Positions 1-7,808 of a DNA stretch of 29,342 bases are shown here, piece by piece. The stretch is from Bacteroidota bacterium. GTDB taxonomy: Bacteria > Bacteroidota > Bacteroidia > Chitinophagales > Chitinophagaceae. How positions within the stretch are numbered: the stretch's first letter is position 1; every line of letters starts with the position of its first letter. A program made the translations under genes and the position numbers. The notes beneath the pieces were generated by a model. The model did no database searches. It was not told the DNA's origin and was given only the letters and a program-made list of their open reading frames with translations. Where the stretch lies: contig JAFAEW010000108.1 of NCBI GenBank assembly GCA_023423835.1, positions 1 through 29,342 on the forward strand, in the 5' to 3' direction.

Positions 1-278
1 CTATTAATGATTTCTTTACCATTGCTGCTGAAGTTTCGTTGAGAAAGACCTTTACCGATTATATCGACGATGTTAGCAGCAGAAATTATGTGGATACCTC
101 TCTGCTTGCCGCCGCTTATGGACCCCAGTCTGCGGCTCTGTCATTCCGGGCTGTGGAGATTAATCCATCGGCTTCGCTGGCATCTGTGAGGGGAAATCCT
201 AACAAAAAAGACTCGTATTATACCTGCCTCCTCAAACTGACTTACAATTTTTCGCAGTCGAGCATTTTCAAATATTAG
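1..278 (+). CDS. C-terminal end of an outer-membrane beta-barrel protein (DUF6089-like), 5' end outside the window
   Basis: The reading frame is open from base 3 to the stop at 276-278, giving about 91 residues with no start in view. The segment has a D-Y-I-D-D-V-S motif, a stretch rich in small residues, then R-G-N-P-N-K-K-D and an alternating strand ending L-K-L-T-Y-N-F. That order (DYxDDVS, RGNP, final aromatic strand) is what I associate with the last strands of small Bacteroidota outer-membrane beta-barrels such as DUF6089 proteins. Strand alternation and the motifs are seen; the family name is from memory and the outer-membrane location is inferred. Because the N-terminus is missing, the signal peptide and barrel size cannot be judged. 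Confidence 0.65.
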   Translation, partial: INDFFTIAAEVSLRKTFTDYIDDVSSRNYVDTSLLAAAYGPQSAALSFRAVEINPSASLASVRGNPNKKDSYYTCLLKLTYNFSQSSIFKY

Positions 279-309
279 GAAAATAAAATTCTGACGGAAT
301 TTCGCAGAT

Positions 310-342
310 TTTGGAATGCGAACGTTTTATTAGATAACTTTA
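310..342 (+). promoter_or_regulatory. Probable Bacteroidota-type promoter for the NHL-repeat T9SS gene
   Basis: TTTG at 310-313 and TAACTTTA at 335-342 are 21 bases apart. The consensus is TTTG, about 19-21 bases, TAnnTTTG; here the last base of the -7 box differs. The following 38 bases would be the leader of the gene starting at 381. Confidence 0.4.
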
Positions 343-380
343 TTAAAGAAACAATATTAAACACCAAAAAATCCCTAACC

Positions 381-2093
381 ATGAAAAGGTCATTCTACCT
401 GACACCTACTTTGATTTTACTGTGTTCCTTGCCCCGGGTGTGCGAAGCCCAATGTTCGGTACGAATCTCGGGCGATACCTGCGCCGGCAGCACACTCACC
501 GCTAATTTTTCGGGTACAGAACTGGAAACGCTAACGTGGATGATCAACGGAAACAGGGCCTATACTGCCTATCGTTCAGGATACAATCCGCTTCCTGAAA
601 TTGCCGCCACTGTGGACTATGCTTCCTGTGTTTTTGTGGATGAAAAAGGGATCGTCTATTCCTCAGATTCTCCACCGGTTACCGGCATGACAAGAATTCA
701 GAAATTGCTTCCCGGAACCCAGACTCCGGTTACGCTTTTCACAGTTCCCTATGATGTTTTAGACATTTTTGTCTTCCACGATACCCTCTACACGGCTGGA
801 ATTAATCCGGCCATCATTCAAAAAATAAGTATCAGGGATTCTGTGGCCATCACGTTGGCGGGTTATGGAACCAATATCAGGATTAGCCCCGTTTATGCTG
901 TATTTGCCGATAACAAGTCAAACATATTTGTAGCGGAACAACAGGATTCGGGAGGAAGGGTATTATGGTTGAATGAGAAAACGGGCAAGATAACCGTAGT
1001 GGCCGGTGGAAACGGCAGTGGAAGCGCCAATGATCAGATTGCATTTGCCAAGGATATCTGGCTCGACCAGGATTATAATTTATATGTGCTTGACAATACG
1101 AATGCGCGGATACAAAAATGGCCGAAAGGAGCAAAGTCGGGCATAACGGTAGCCGGAGGAAACGGGATAGGATTTTATGATAATCAATTTTCTGATGCGT
1201 GGACCTTCACCATGGATTCTGATCACAATTTTTATATTGCGGACCAGGAGGCTACCCGAGTTGTAAAATGGAAAGAAGGCGAAGCAACCGGGAAAACCGT
1301 GGCGGGCGGATATGGTATCTTATCCGATGAGATCAATCTGCTGTATCCAAGGGGTATCAGCCTCGATCAATCGGGAAATATGTATGTGGCGGACGGCACT
1401 TCCAATCATGTGTTGAAATTTTTCCGGTCAGACAGTGTGTTTAGAAATTATTATCCTCCGTTTGCGGGAACGATCACCGTTACTGCTACCTCCTCAGGCT
1501 GTACCTCAACCAGTAGTCCGCTCCGTGTCAATCAAATTCCCGTCGAACCCGCTACCGTTTATGGTCCCTCTTCTGTAGTGGAAAATCAAACCAACGTATT
1601 GTTTAGCGTGGACAGTATTCCCGGTCAAACCTATTTTTGGGAAGTGCCTACAGGATGCAGCATCGTGAGCGGTCAAAACACCGCTCATCTCACGGTAAAC
1701 TGGGGCAAAAAAACCGGCAAGGTGCAGGTTTATTCGGTCAATGGATGTGGAAGGTCGGACTATTTCAATTTCAAACGTGTAACGGTTTCAGGATCGATAA
1801 AGCGACAGCAACAAAATGACCGGATTTCGGTTCCCACCAATCATCCATTCAACCTGTTTCCCAATCCCGCCAGGGAATTCGTTGAGCTGGCATTCTTCTC
1901 TGACAATGTAAAAAATTACTTCGTCGTTATTACGAATTCTGCCGGACTGGTTCTTCAAAAAAGCAATGGAATTGCGATGAAGGGTGATAACAGAATCAAA
2001 TTGAACATCGGTGCCCTTCCAACCGGATCTTATTACCTGTATCTGAAGCCGGAAGGTGAAACCGGTAAGCACCGGTTGTTTTTGAAACAGTAA
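381..2093 (+). CDS. Secreted NHL-repeat protein with PKD/Ig-like domain and T9SS type A sorting domain
   Basis: The 570-residue product starts with a typical signal peptide (basic start, leucine-rich core, cleavage probably after CEA near residue 23). Residues about 165-345 contain at least three NHL-type repeats, each pairing a D-x-x-x-N-x-(Y/F)-(V/I)-A-(D/E) strand with a TVAGG turn, as in beta-propellers. Residues about 385-465 resemble a PKD/SprB-like Ig fold (YFWEVPTGC, then NWG). The last 80 residues fit a T9SS type A sorting domain: F-N-L-F-P-N-P, hydrophobic strands, L-P-T-G-S-Y-Y-L, and a basic end. The protein is therefore probably exported through the inner membrane by Sec and the outer membrane by the type IX system, then held on or released from the surface. 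The ligand is unknown. The next gene, uvrA, converges 19 bases downstream and is unrelated. Confidence 0.9.
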   Translation: MKRSFYLTPTLILLCSLPRVCEAQCSVRISGDTCAGSTLTANFSGTELETLTWMINGNRAYTAYRSGYNPLPEIAATVDYASCVFVDEKGIVYSSDSPPVTGMTRIQKLLPGTQTPVTLFTVPYDVLDIFVFHDTLYTAGINPAIIQKISIRDSVAITLAGYGTNIRISPVYAVFADNKSNIFVAEQQDSGGRVLWLNEKTGKITVVAGGNGSGSANDQIAFAKDIWLDQDYNLYVLDNTNARIQKWPKGAKSGITVAGGNGIGFYDNQFSDAWTFTMDSDHNFYIADQEATRVVKWKEGEATGKTVAGGYGILSDEINLLYPRGISLDQSGNMYVADGTSNHVLKFFRSDSVFRNYYPPFAGTITVTATSSGCTSTSSPLRVNQIPVEPATVYGPSSVVENQTNVLFSVDSIPGQTYFWEVPTGCSIVSGQNTAHLTVNWGKKTGKVQVYSVNGCGRSDYFNFKRVTVSGSIKRQQQNDRISVPTNHPFNLFPNPAREFVELAFFSDNVKNYFVVITNSAGLVLQKSNGIAMKGDNRIKLNIGALPTGSYYLYLKPEGETGKHRLFLKQ

Positions 2094-2112
2094 GAAAACC
2101 TTACGGATAGGA

Positions 2113-4959
2113 TCAGAGAAATTTCGCCGTATAGCTTTCCGTATTTGTTTTTAAGGTCTCAATATTTCCGGCAAACACCAGATTTCCGCCTGCATCGCCT
2201 CCTTCGGGACCCAATTCGATGATCCAATCGGCATTTTTTATGACATCGATATTGTGTTCAATCACGATCAGGGAATGGCCCTGCCCGATCAAGGCATTGA
2301 ACGAATTCAGCAGCTTTTTGATGTCGTGAAAATGAAGACCTGTTGTAGGTTCATCGAAGATAAATAAAACATGGCCCGATGTTTTACTTTTTCCGAGAAA
2401 GGAAGCGAGTTTTACGCGCTGTGCCTCACCACCGCTTAAGGTATCGCTTGACTGACCAAGTTTAATATAACCCAATCCGACATCCTGAAGCGGTTTCAGC
2501 GCCTGGGCAATTCCCGGTTCATCTTTAAAAAAGGTGATGGCATCATCCACACTCAGTTCGAGCACATCATGGATGCTCTTTCCCTTATACTGAACTTCCA
2601 GCACTTCCTCCTTAAACCGTCGGCCATGGCAAACTTCACAAGTGAGATGTACATCGGCGAGGAATTGCATTTCCACAATTTGTTCCCCCTCCCCTTTACA
2701 GGCGTCGCATCTTCCTCCATCGACATTAAAGGAAAAATGTTTGGCCTGAAAACCGCGGATCTTAGAAAGCGGTTGTGCCGCAAACAGTTCCCTGATATGA
2801 TCATAAGCCTTGATGTAAGTTACCGGATTGCTCCTCGACGATTTCCCGATCGGGTTTTGATCGATCAGTTCAATCTGAGCAATCTCCTTTATATCGCCTG
2901 AGATGTTTCGGAACAGTCCGGCTTTTCCGGCCGGTTCGCCGATCAGCTTTTTCATGGCAGGATAGAGGATTTGTTTTACCAGCGTCGTTTTTCCGCTTCC
3001 GCTAACTCCGCTCACGACGGTTAACATATTCAATGGAAAATCGACCGAAATGTTTTTCAGGTTGTTTTCCCTGGCTCCTTCGATGCGAATATATTTTTTA
3101 AACTTGCGGTTCGAAGGCGGTAATTCAACCTTATATTCCCCGGTCAGGTATTTTCCGGTCAGACTATCGGGATTTTTTGTAATTTGTTCATAATCGCCCG
3201 TTGCAATCACTTCCCCACCCAAATGGGAGGCCAGTGGTCCCATATCTATGATGTGGTCTGCCTCCCGCATCATCATCTCATCGTGTTCAACCACTACAAC
3301 TGTATTCCCCGCATCCCGCAGCTTTTTCAAGACTCCGATTAGCTTTTCCGTATCTCTCGAATGCAGGCCGATAGATGGCTCGTCGAGGATATACAATGAA
3401 TTGGTAAGATTGCTTCCCAAACTTCTCGTAAGCTGAATTCGCTGACTTTCGCCTCCGCTCAGCGAGTTGGCGAGACGGCTTAAAGTCAGATAACCAAGTC
3501 CCACATCAATGAGCGTTTGCAACCGCTGGTGAATTTCCAGGAGGATCCTTTTTGCCACCTGCAGATCGAAGGCACTCAATTGAAGTTGTTCAAACCAGCT
3601 TTTCAGATCTTTAGCCGGCATAGTGCTCAGTTCGCCGATATGCTTTCCCCCAACCTTCACATATAGGGCTTCCGGGCGTAAGCGATAACCTTCGCAATCA
3701 GGACAGGTTGTTCTTCCCCGGTAACGGCTTAACAAAACGCGATACTGTACTTTGTATAAATTCTGCTCTACTTCTTTAAAGAAATCATTAATTCCTTCCA
3801 CATCAGAAGCACCTTTCCAGAGAAGGTCATACTGCTCTTTGCTGAGATCGATCACGGGTTTATGAACCGGAAAACCGTGGCTTTTACTGGTTTTGATGAA
3901 GTGGTCGCGCCATTTTCCCAACTTTTCGCCTTTCCAGGGTGCCACCGCACCCTCATAAACACTTAATTGCTTATTGGGAATCACGAGATCTTCGTCGATC
4001 CCGAGAATCTGACTAAATCCTTCACAGGTGGGACAGGCGCCAAGCGGATTGTTGAATGAAAACAAATTGGGAGCCGGCTCTTCAAAATGAATTCCGTCGA
4101 GCTCAAACTTATTGCTGAAATGAATGAGCTGGTCGTCATCCACCTCAATATCCAATTCCCCTTCGCCCTCATAAAATGCCGTAGAAACCGAATCCGCAAT
4201 CCGGTGAAGATCATCTTCATTGAATGCAGTCACCTTCAGCCGGTCAACCAATACAAATATCCTTTGATCTGAATTGTCAGACAGCTTCAATTTCAGATCG
4301 TTGTCATTCAATTCCAGCAAATCCTCAATTCTGATGACAGTATTACCGTTCAAATTCCTGATATACATCCGGCTGAAACCTTTCTGGATCAAAATATTCA
4401 ACTCTTCTCTTCGGTTACGTTTTGGATGCTGCCTGAAGGGAACAATCAGAATCACCTTTGATCCGGGAGGCTGGCCGGTAATGGCGTTCAATACATCCGA
4501 CACATCATCTTTTTTTACTTCGCGGCCGCTTACCGGCGAAATGGTTTTTCCAATCCGGGCAAATAGCAGCCGTAAATATTCGTAGATCTCCGTCATGCTG
4601 CCCACCGTACTCCGCGGTGTACGGGTAATCACCTTTTGTTCAATTGCAATGGCAGGACACAATCCTTTGATGTAATCGACGTCTGGTTTTGCCATTCTCG
4701 ACATGAATTGTCTTACATAAGCGCTCAGGCTTTCCGCATATCTTCGTTGCCCCTCTGCAAAAAGGGTATCAATGGTCAGGGAAGACTTTCCGCTACCGGA
4801 AACGCCGGTCACAACGATAAGTTTATTTCTCGGGAATCCGACGGAAACGTTTTTTAAATTGTGTACCCTCGCTCCTTTGATAAAGATTTCATTAGAATTT
4901 GTGTTAGTTTTATCGGTAATTTTTCCAATTTTTGATGAGGTTAAACTTTCAGTTGACAT
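2113..4959 (-). CDS. uvrA: Excinuclease ABC subunit A
   Basis: UvrA is the damage-recognition ATPase of nucleotide excision repair; it loads UvrB at lesions. The 948-residue length is normal. It has two ABC modules: Walker A GVSGSGKSS near residue 52 with signature LSGGESQR near 500, and Walker A GVSGSGKTT near 650 with signature LSGGEAQR near 840. The Walker B segments YILDEPSIGLH and FIFDEPTTGLH are intact. The C-terminal zinc module is complete (CDAC near 747, CEVC near 772). The N-terminal zinc module keeps CPTC near 308, but the expected upstream CxxC pair is missing (FSNKFELDGIHF at that place). A 25-residue polar extension precedes the conserved start, and the upstream ATG is the only good one. 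The gene stands alone, converging with the NHL-repeat gene. Confidence 0.98.
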   Translation of the reverse strand: MSTESLTSSKIGKITDKTNTNSNEIFIKGARVHNLKNVSVGFPRNKLIVVTGVSGSGKSSLTIDTLFAEGQRRYAESLSAYVRQFMSRMAKPDVDYIKGLCPAIAIEQKVITRTPRSTVGSMTEIYEYLRLLFARIGKTISPVSGREVKKDDVSDVLNAITGQPPGSKVILIVPFRQHPKRNRREELNILIQKGFSRMYIRNLNGNTVIRIEDLLELNDNDLKLKLSDNSDQRIFVLVDRLKVTAFNEDDLHRIADSVSTAFYEGEGELDIEVDDDQLIHFSNKFELDGIHFEEPAPNLFSFNNPLGACPTCEGFSQILGIDEDLVIPNKQLSVYEGAVAPWKGEKLGKWRDHFIKTSKSHGFPVHKPVIDLSKEQYDLLWKGASDVEGINDFFKEVEQNLYKVQYRVLLSRYRGRTTCPDCEGYRLRPEALYVKVGGKHIGELSTMPAKDLKSWFEQLQLSAFDLQVAKRILLEIHQRLQTLIDVGLGYLTLSRLANSLSGGESQRIQLTRSLGSNLTNSLYILDEPSIGLHSRDTEKLIGVLKKLRDAGNTVVVVEHDEMMMREADHIIDMGPLASHLGGEVIATGDYEQITKNPDSLTGKYLTGEYKVELPPSNRKFKKYIRIEGARENNLKNISVDFPLNMLTVVSGVSGSGKTTLVKQILYPAMKKLIGEPAGKAGLFRNISGDIKEIAQIELIDQNPIGKSSRSNPVTYIKAYDHIRELFAAQPLSKIRGFQAKHFSFNVDGGRCDACKGEGEQIVEMQFLADVHLTCEVCHGRRFKEEVLEVQYKGKSIHDVLELSVDDAITFFKDEPGIAQALKPLQDVGLGYIKLGQSSDTLSGGEAQRVKLASFLGKSKTSGHVLFIFDEPTTGLHFHDIKKLLNSFNALIGQGHSLIVIEHNIDVIKNADWIIELGPEGGDAGGNLVFAGNIETLKTNTESYTAKFL

Positions 4960-5155
4960 TTTTTTCTAAAGAATATTTATAAAGCACAATAACGTTTGAT
5001 TATTTGGCAAATTTTTTACAATTTGCATTATTGATTATTTCAGTTATTATTATTAATTTCACGTAATCTTCACAAAAAGTTCGCTTATTAGTTAAATTTT
5101 ACTCAGACAGTTTTTAATTTTTTTGATTTCCAAAGGTGTATTAAAAACACTTACT

Positions 5156-5737
5156 ATGAGAAAGTTTAACGAATTGAGTGACACTGAGCTCATCATATCA
5201 TTTCAGGAAGGCAATTCCCCGGCTCTTGAAGTACTGATCAACCGGTATAAAGACAAGCTATTCAGTTCAATCCAGTTTACTGTGAAAGACAAATATCTTG
5301 CCGAGGACCTTTTCCAGGAAACGTTTGTAAGGATCATCGATACCCTTCGGGGGAAGAGATATAATGAAGAAGGAAAATTTTTACCATGGGCGATGCGGAT
5401 TGCCCACAACCTTTGCGTGGATCATTTCCGTAAGGTAAAAAGAACGCCTGCCATTGTTACCAATGACAACCAGGACGTATTTGATGTTTTAGTGATCGTA
5501 AATGAGAATGCTGAACAAAAAATGATCAAAAGGCAGACTTATGACCGGATGCATCAGATGCTGTCGAATTTGCCGGATGAGCAACGGGAAGTTATTGTAT
5601 TGCGGCATTTCGGCGATTTGAGCTTTAAGGAAATCGCACAGGTTACTGATTGCAGTATTAACACCGCTTTAGGCAGGATGCGGTACGGATTGATTAATTT
5701 GCGCAAGATGATGCAGCAAAAACAGTTGAGTATCTGA
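5156..5737 (+). CDS. ECF-type sigma-70 family RNA polymerase sigma factor
   Basis: The 193-residue protein has sigma region 2 at about residues 20-95 (DLFQETF, then GKFLPWAMRIAHNLCVDHFRK) and region 4 at about 130-185 (LPDEQREVIVLRHFGDLSFK, then NTALGRMRYGLINLRKMM). It would bind core RNA polymerase and direct it to a specific promoter set. I chose ATG 5156 because the conserved start MRKFNELSDTEL begins there; a TTG 33 bases upstream adds eleven residues that look non-coding. No anti-sigma gene is adjacent, and region 4 runs to the end without an extra sensory domain. A six-pair stem with loop ATTAAAA (about 5135-5153) lies directly before the start. The family is widespread in Bacteroidota; target genes cannot be deduced here. 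Confidence 0.92.
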   Translation: MRKFNELSDTELIISFQEGNSPALEVLINRYKDKLFSSIQFTVKDKYLAEDLFQETFVRIIDTLRGKRYNEEGKFLPWAMRIAHNLCVDHFRKVKRTPAIVTNDNQDVFDVLVIVNENAEQKMIKRQTYDRMHQMLSNLPDEQREVIVLRHFGDLSFKEIAQVTDCSINTALGRMRYGLINLRKMMQQKQLSI

Positions 5738-5743
5738 AAAATA

Positions 5744-5807
5744 TTGTCATTCCGGGAATGTATTCGTTGCAAGCTTGCCATGTAAAGACATTAAACCGGA
5801 ATGACAA
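5744..5807. repeat. 64-base compound palindrome (possible REP/MITE-like element)
   Basis: A perfect 12-base inverted repeat, TTGTCATTCCGG (5744-5755) and CCGGAATGACAA (5796-5807), encloses a second pair AATGT/ACATT (5757-5761, 5788-5792) and a central 10-base palindrome GCAAGCTTGC (5769-5778). All three share nearly the same centre, so the whole unit can fold into one interrupted hairpin. It starts 6 bases after the sigma-factor stop. I saw no second copy in the window. Confidence 0.6.
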
Positions 5808-5818
5808 GCCTAATTGAC

Positions 5819-5846
5819 AAGGCCGTTTCAAAAAAGAAACGGCTTT
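5819..5846 (+). terminator. Rho-independent terminator after the ECF sigma gene
   Basis: GCCGTTTC (5822-5829) pairs perfectly with GAAACGGC (5836-5843) around a six-A loop. The stem extends by A-T and G-T pairs to 5819/5846 and is followed by the T-rich run TTGTTATTTTT. Confidence 0.85.
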
Positions 5847-5850
5847 GTTA

Positions 5851-5886
5851 TTTTTACAGCGCGCCTTTCTGATTCTTTTATCTTTG
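5851..5886 (+). promoter_or_regulatory. Promoter of mnmA with a very short leader
   Basis: TATCTTTG at 5879-5886 matches the -7 consensus TAnnTTTG exactly. A T run at 5851-5855 is the only candidate for the -33 element and is weak. The -7 box ends only 14 bases before the ATG at 5901, so the leader is probably about 8-11 bases. Confidence 0.6.
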
Positions 5887-5900
5887 TAAAAATTTTTGAA

Positions 5901-7007
5901 ATGAGCCGTAAAGGAAAAGTGTTGGTGGCAATGAGCGGTGGAATCGACAGCACCGTGACCGCACTCATGCTGCACAATGAAGGTTATGAAGTGATCGGCA
6001 TTACCATGAAAACCTGGGATTATGCAACCAGCGGAGGCGGAAAAAAAGAAACAGGCTGTTGCAACCTCGAAAGTTTTAATGATGCACGGCAGGCCGCGGT
6101 GAACAATAACTTTCCACATTTTATTTTGGATATCCGAGATGAATTTGGTGATGCCGTAATTGATAATTTCGTGGAGGAATACCTTGCCGGAAATACGCCT
6201 AATCCCTGCGTGATGTGTAATACCCACATTAAATGGAGGGCTTTATTGAAACGGGCCGATGCGCTGGGATGTGAATTTATTGCAACCGGTCATTACGCCA
6301 ACATCTATCAGCATTCAAACGGGAGATTTGTCATTTCCAAAGGCCTTGATGAAACAAAAGATCAGAGCTATGTATTGTGGGGGCTTGATCAGCATCTGCT
6401 GAGCAGAACGATCCTTCCATTAGGCAATTACCGGAAAACAGAAATCAGGCAAATGGCCCACGATTTTGGTTATCCTGAGCTTGCAAAGAAAAGCGAGAGC
6501 TATGAAATCTGTTTTATTCCTGATAATGATTACCGTGGCTTCCTGAAGAGAAAAGTAGATGGACTGGATGAAAAAGTGTCGGGCGGATGGTTTGTCAATA
6601 AAGACGGCCTCAGATTGGGAAAACATAAGGGATATCCTTTCTATACCATCGGACAAAGGAAAGGTTTGGAAATTGCATTGGGAAAACCGGCCTATGTAAC
6701 CGCTATTGATCCGGATACAAACACCGTGGTGCTCGGCGATGAAGAAGATCTCAGTAAAAACGAAATGCTCGTAAGAAAAATTAACTGGATAAAATACGAC
6801 GGTATAGAAGACGGATTTGAAGCCGTTTCAAAGATCCGTTATAAAGATAAAGGCGCTATAAGCAATCTTTACAATACAGAAAACGGAATCATCGTAAATT
6901 TCTATGAAGATGTGAAAGGTATCGCTCCCGGTCAAAGCGCTGTGTTCTATGAAGGAAATGATGTGGTTGGCGGTGGAGTCATCAGAAACAAGGTTGATTT
7001 GTTTTAA
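5901..7007 (+). CDS. mnmA: tRNA-specific 2-thiouridylase MnmA
   Basis: MnmA transfers sulfur to uridine 34 of the tRNAs for Lys, Glu and Gln, using ATP and a persulfide relay. The 368-residue product has the PP-loop SGGIDS at residues 12-17. The catalytic Cys lies in NPCVMCN (Cys103, with Cys106 beside it) and the second catalytic Cys in YEICFIPD (Cys204). These positions agree closely with the E. coli pair. The C-terminal beta-barrel domains are present (GLRLGKHKGYPFYTIGQRKG, then FYEGNDVVGGGVI). I chose ATG 5901 because MSRKGKVLVAMSGG is the usual start and a -7 box lies just upstream; the frame is open further upstream, but that stretch covers the preceding terminator. Confidence 0.98.
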   Translation: MSRKGKVLVAMSGGIDSTVTALMLHNEGYEVIGITMKTWDYATSGGGKKETGCCNLESFNDARQAAVNNNFPHFILDIRDEFGDAVIDNFVEEYLAGNTPNPCVMCNTHIKWRALLKRADALGCEFIATGHYANIYQHSNGRFVISKGLDETKDQSYVLWGLDQHLLSRTILPLGNYRKTEIRQMAHDFGYPELAKKSESYEICFIPDNDYRGFLKRKVDGLDEKVSGGWFVNKDGLRLGKHKGYPFYTIGQRKGLEIALGKPAYVTAIDPDTNTVVLGDEEDLSKNEMLVRKINWIKYDGIEDGFEAVSKIRYKDKGAISNLYNTENGIIVNFYEDVKGIAPGQSAVFYEGNDVVGGGVIRNKVDLF

Positions 7008-7055
7008 ACCTTAAAAATCTTTCTCAGCAAGTTTTCGTTTGCTATAAAAACAATT

Positions 7056-7805
7056 ATGAAGATTTATCAGATAAAGCTTTTCGCGCTGATTGCCATTTGC
7101 GTTCTTGCGTCGGGTTGTGTGAAACAGAGCGAGCAATTGACGCTTCCTACCGCCGCCGTCTATTATCCCCTGAAAATCGGAAGTATAATAAAATACCGGC
7201 TCGATTCCTCTATCATTCCCTATTCGGGCAGCGAATTAATGGTGAGAAGTTACCACGCCAAAGACAGCATTGCAGATACGCTGAGGGACAACGAAAACCG
7301 CCTCTCCTATCGTGTTTACCGTTTTATCTCAGATACGCTCGAACAAACCGGATGGAATCCCATTATCACCTATTATGTTACACCTGCAGATAAAAAGATC
7401 GAACTGGTGGATGAACATAATCTGCGGTTTATTAAAATTGCGGAACCGATCCGGGATGGCTACAGCTGGAGCGGAAATTCGTTTATAGATACCAAGAGCG
7501 CAGGCTCTCCCTATCAGTATATGGACGGATGGAACTACATTTATCAAAACTACGGCGCTCCTTTTCCCACTGTTAACGGAACATTTCCAAATACTGTAAC
7601 CGTTTTGCAGCAGGATGAAACCTCCCCTCCGGGGCCTTTTGATCCGGATAATTACCAGCAAAGAAATTATTCCATAGAAGTGTATGCCGCCGGTGTGGGG
7701 ATGATTTATAAAGAGTTTTTGCACTGGACCTGGCAAACGACGCCGGTTCGGAAATTTGACAATGACAGTTATGGAATTAAATTAAGTTTACTCGATTATT
7801 ATTGA
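7056..7805 (+). CDS. Lipoprotein of unknown function
   Basis: The 249-residue product begins with a lipoprotein signal peptide ending in the lipobox LASGC, so Cys21 should be acylated and the protein anchored in the envelope. The mature part is soluble, rich in Tyr, Ser and Asp, and contains Y-Y-P-L-K-I-G-S-I-I-K-Y-R-L-D near its start, a pattern I associate with small Bacteroidota lipoproteins of unassigned role. I do not recognise a named domain. It ends 3 bases before the T9SS subtilase, so the two are very probably co-transcribed. The 48-base gap after mnmA has no clear terminator, so read-through from mnmA is possible. Confidence 0.85.
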   Translation: MKIYQIKLFALIAICVLASGCVKQSEQLTLPTAAVYYPLKIGSIIKYRLDSSIIPYSGSELMVRSYHAKDSIADTLRDNENRLSYRVYRFISDTLEQTGWNPIITYYVTPADKKIELVDEHNLRFIKIAEPIRDGYSWSGNSFIDTKSAGSPYQYMDGWNYIYQNYGAPFPTVNGTFPNTVTVLQQDETSPPGPFDPDNYQQRNYSIEVYAAGVGMIYKEFLHWTWQTTPVRKFDNDSYGIKLSLLDYY

Positions 7806-7808
7806 TCT

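Noticed and set aside
2569..2901. 110-codon plus-strand frame inside uvrA
   Set aside because: Antisense shadow of a highly conserved zinc-module region.
5007..5026. GCAAATT and AATTTGC inverted repeat between uvrA and the ECF sigma gene
   Set aside because: Short and A/T-rich in a very A/T-rich gap; expected by chance.
5694..6227. 177-codon minus-strand open frame over the 5' part of mnmA
   Set aside because: It is antisense to a certain gene, is rich in Cys, His and Ile without domain logic, and also crosses a terminator and a palindrome.
7329..7736. 135-codon minus-strand frame in the lipoprotein gene
   Set aside because: It is a shadow of a gene with a clear lipobox; no start context or family resemblance.
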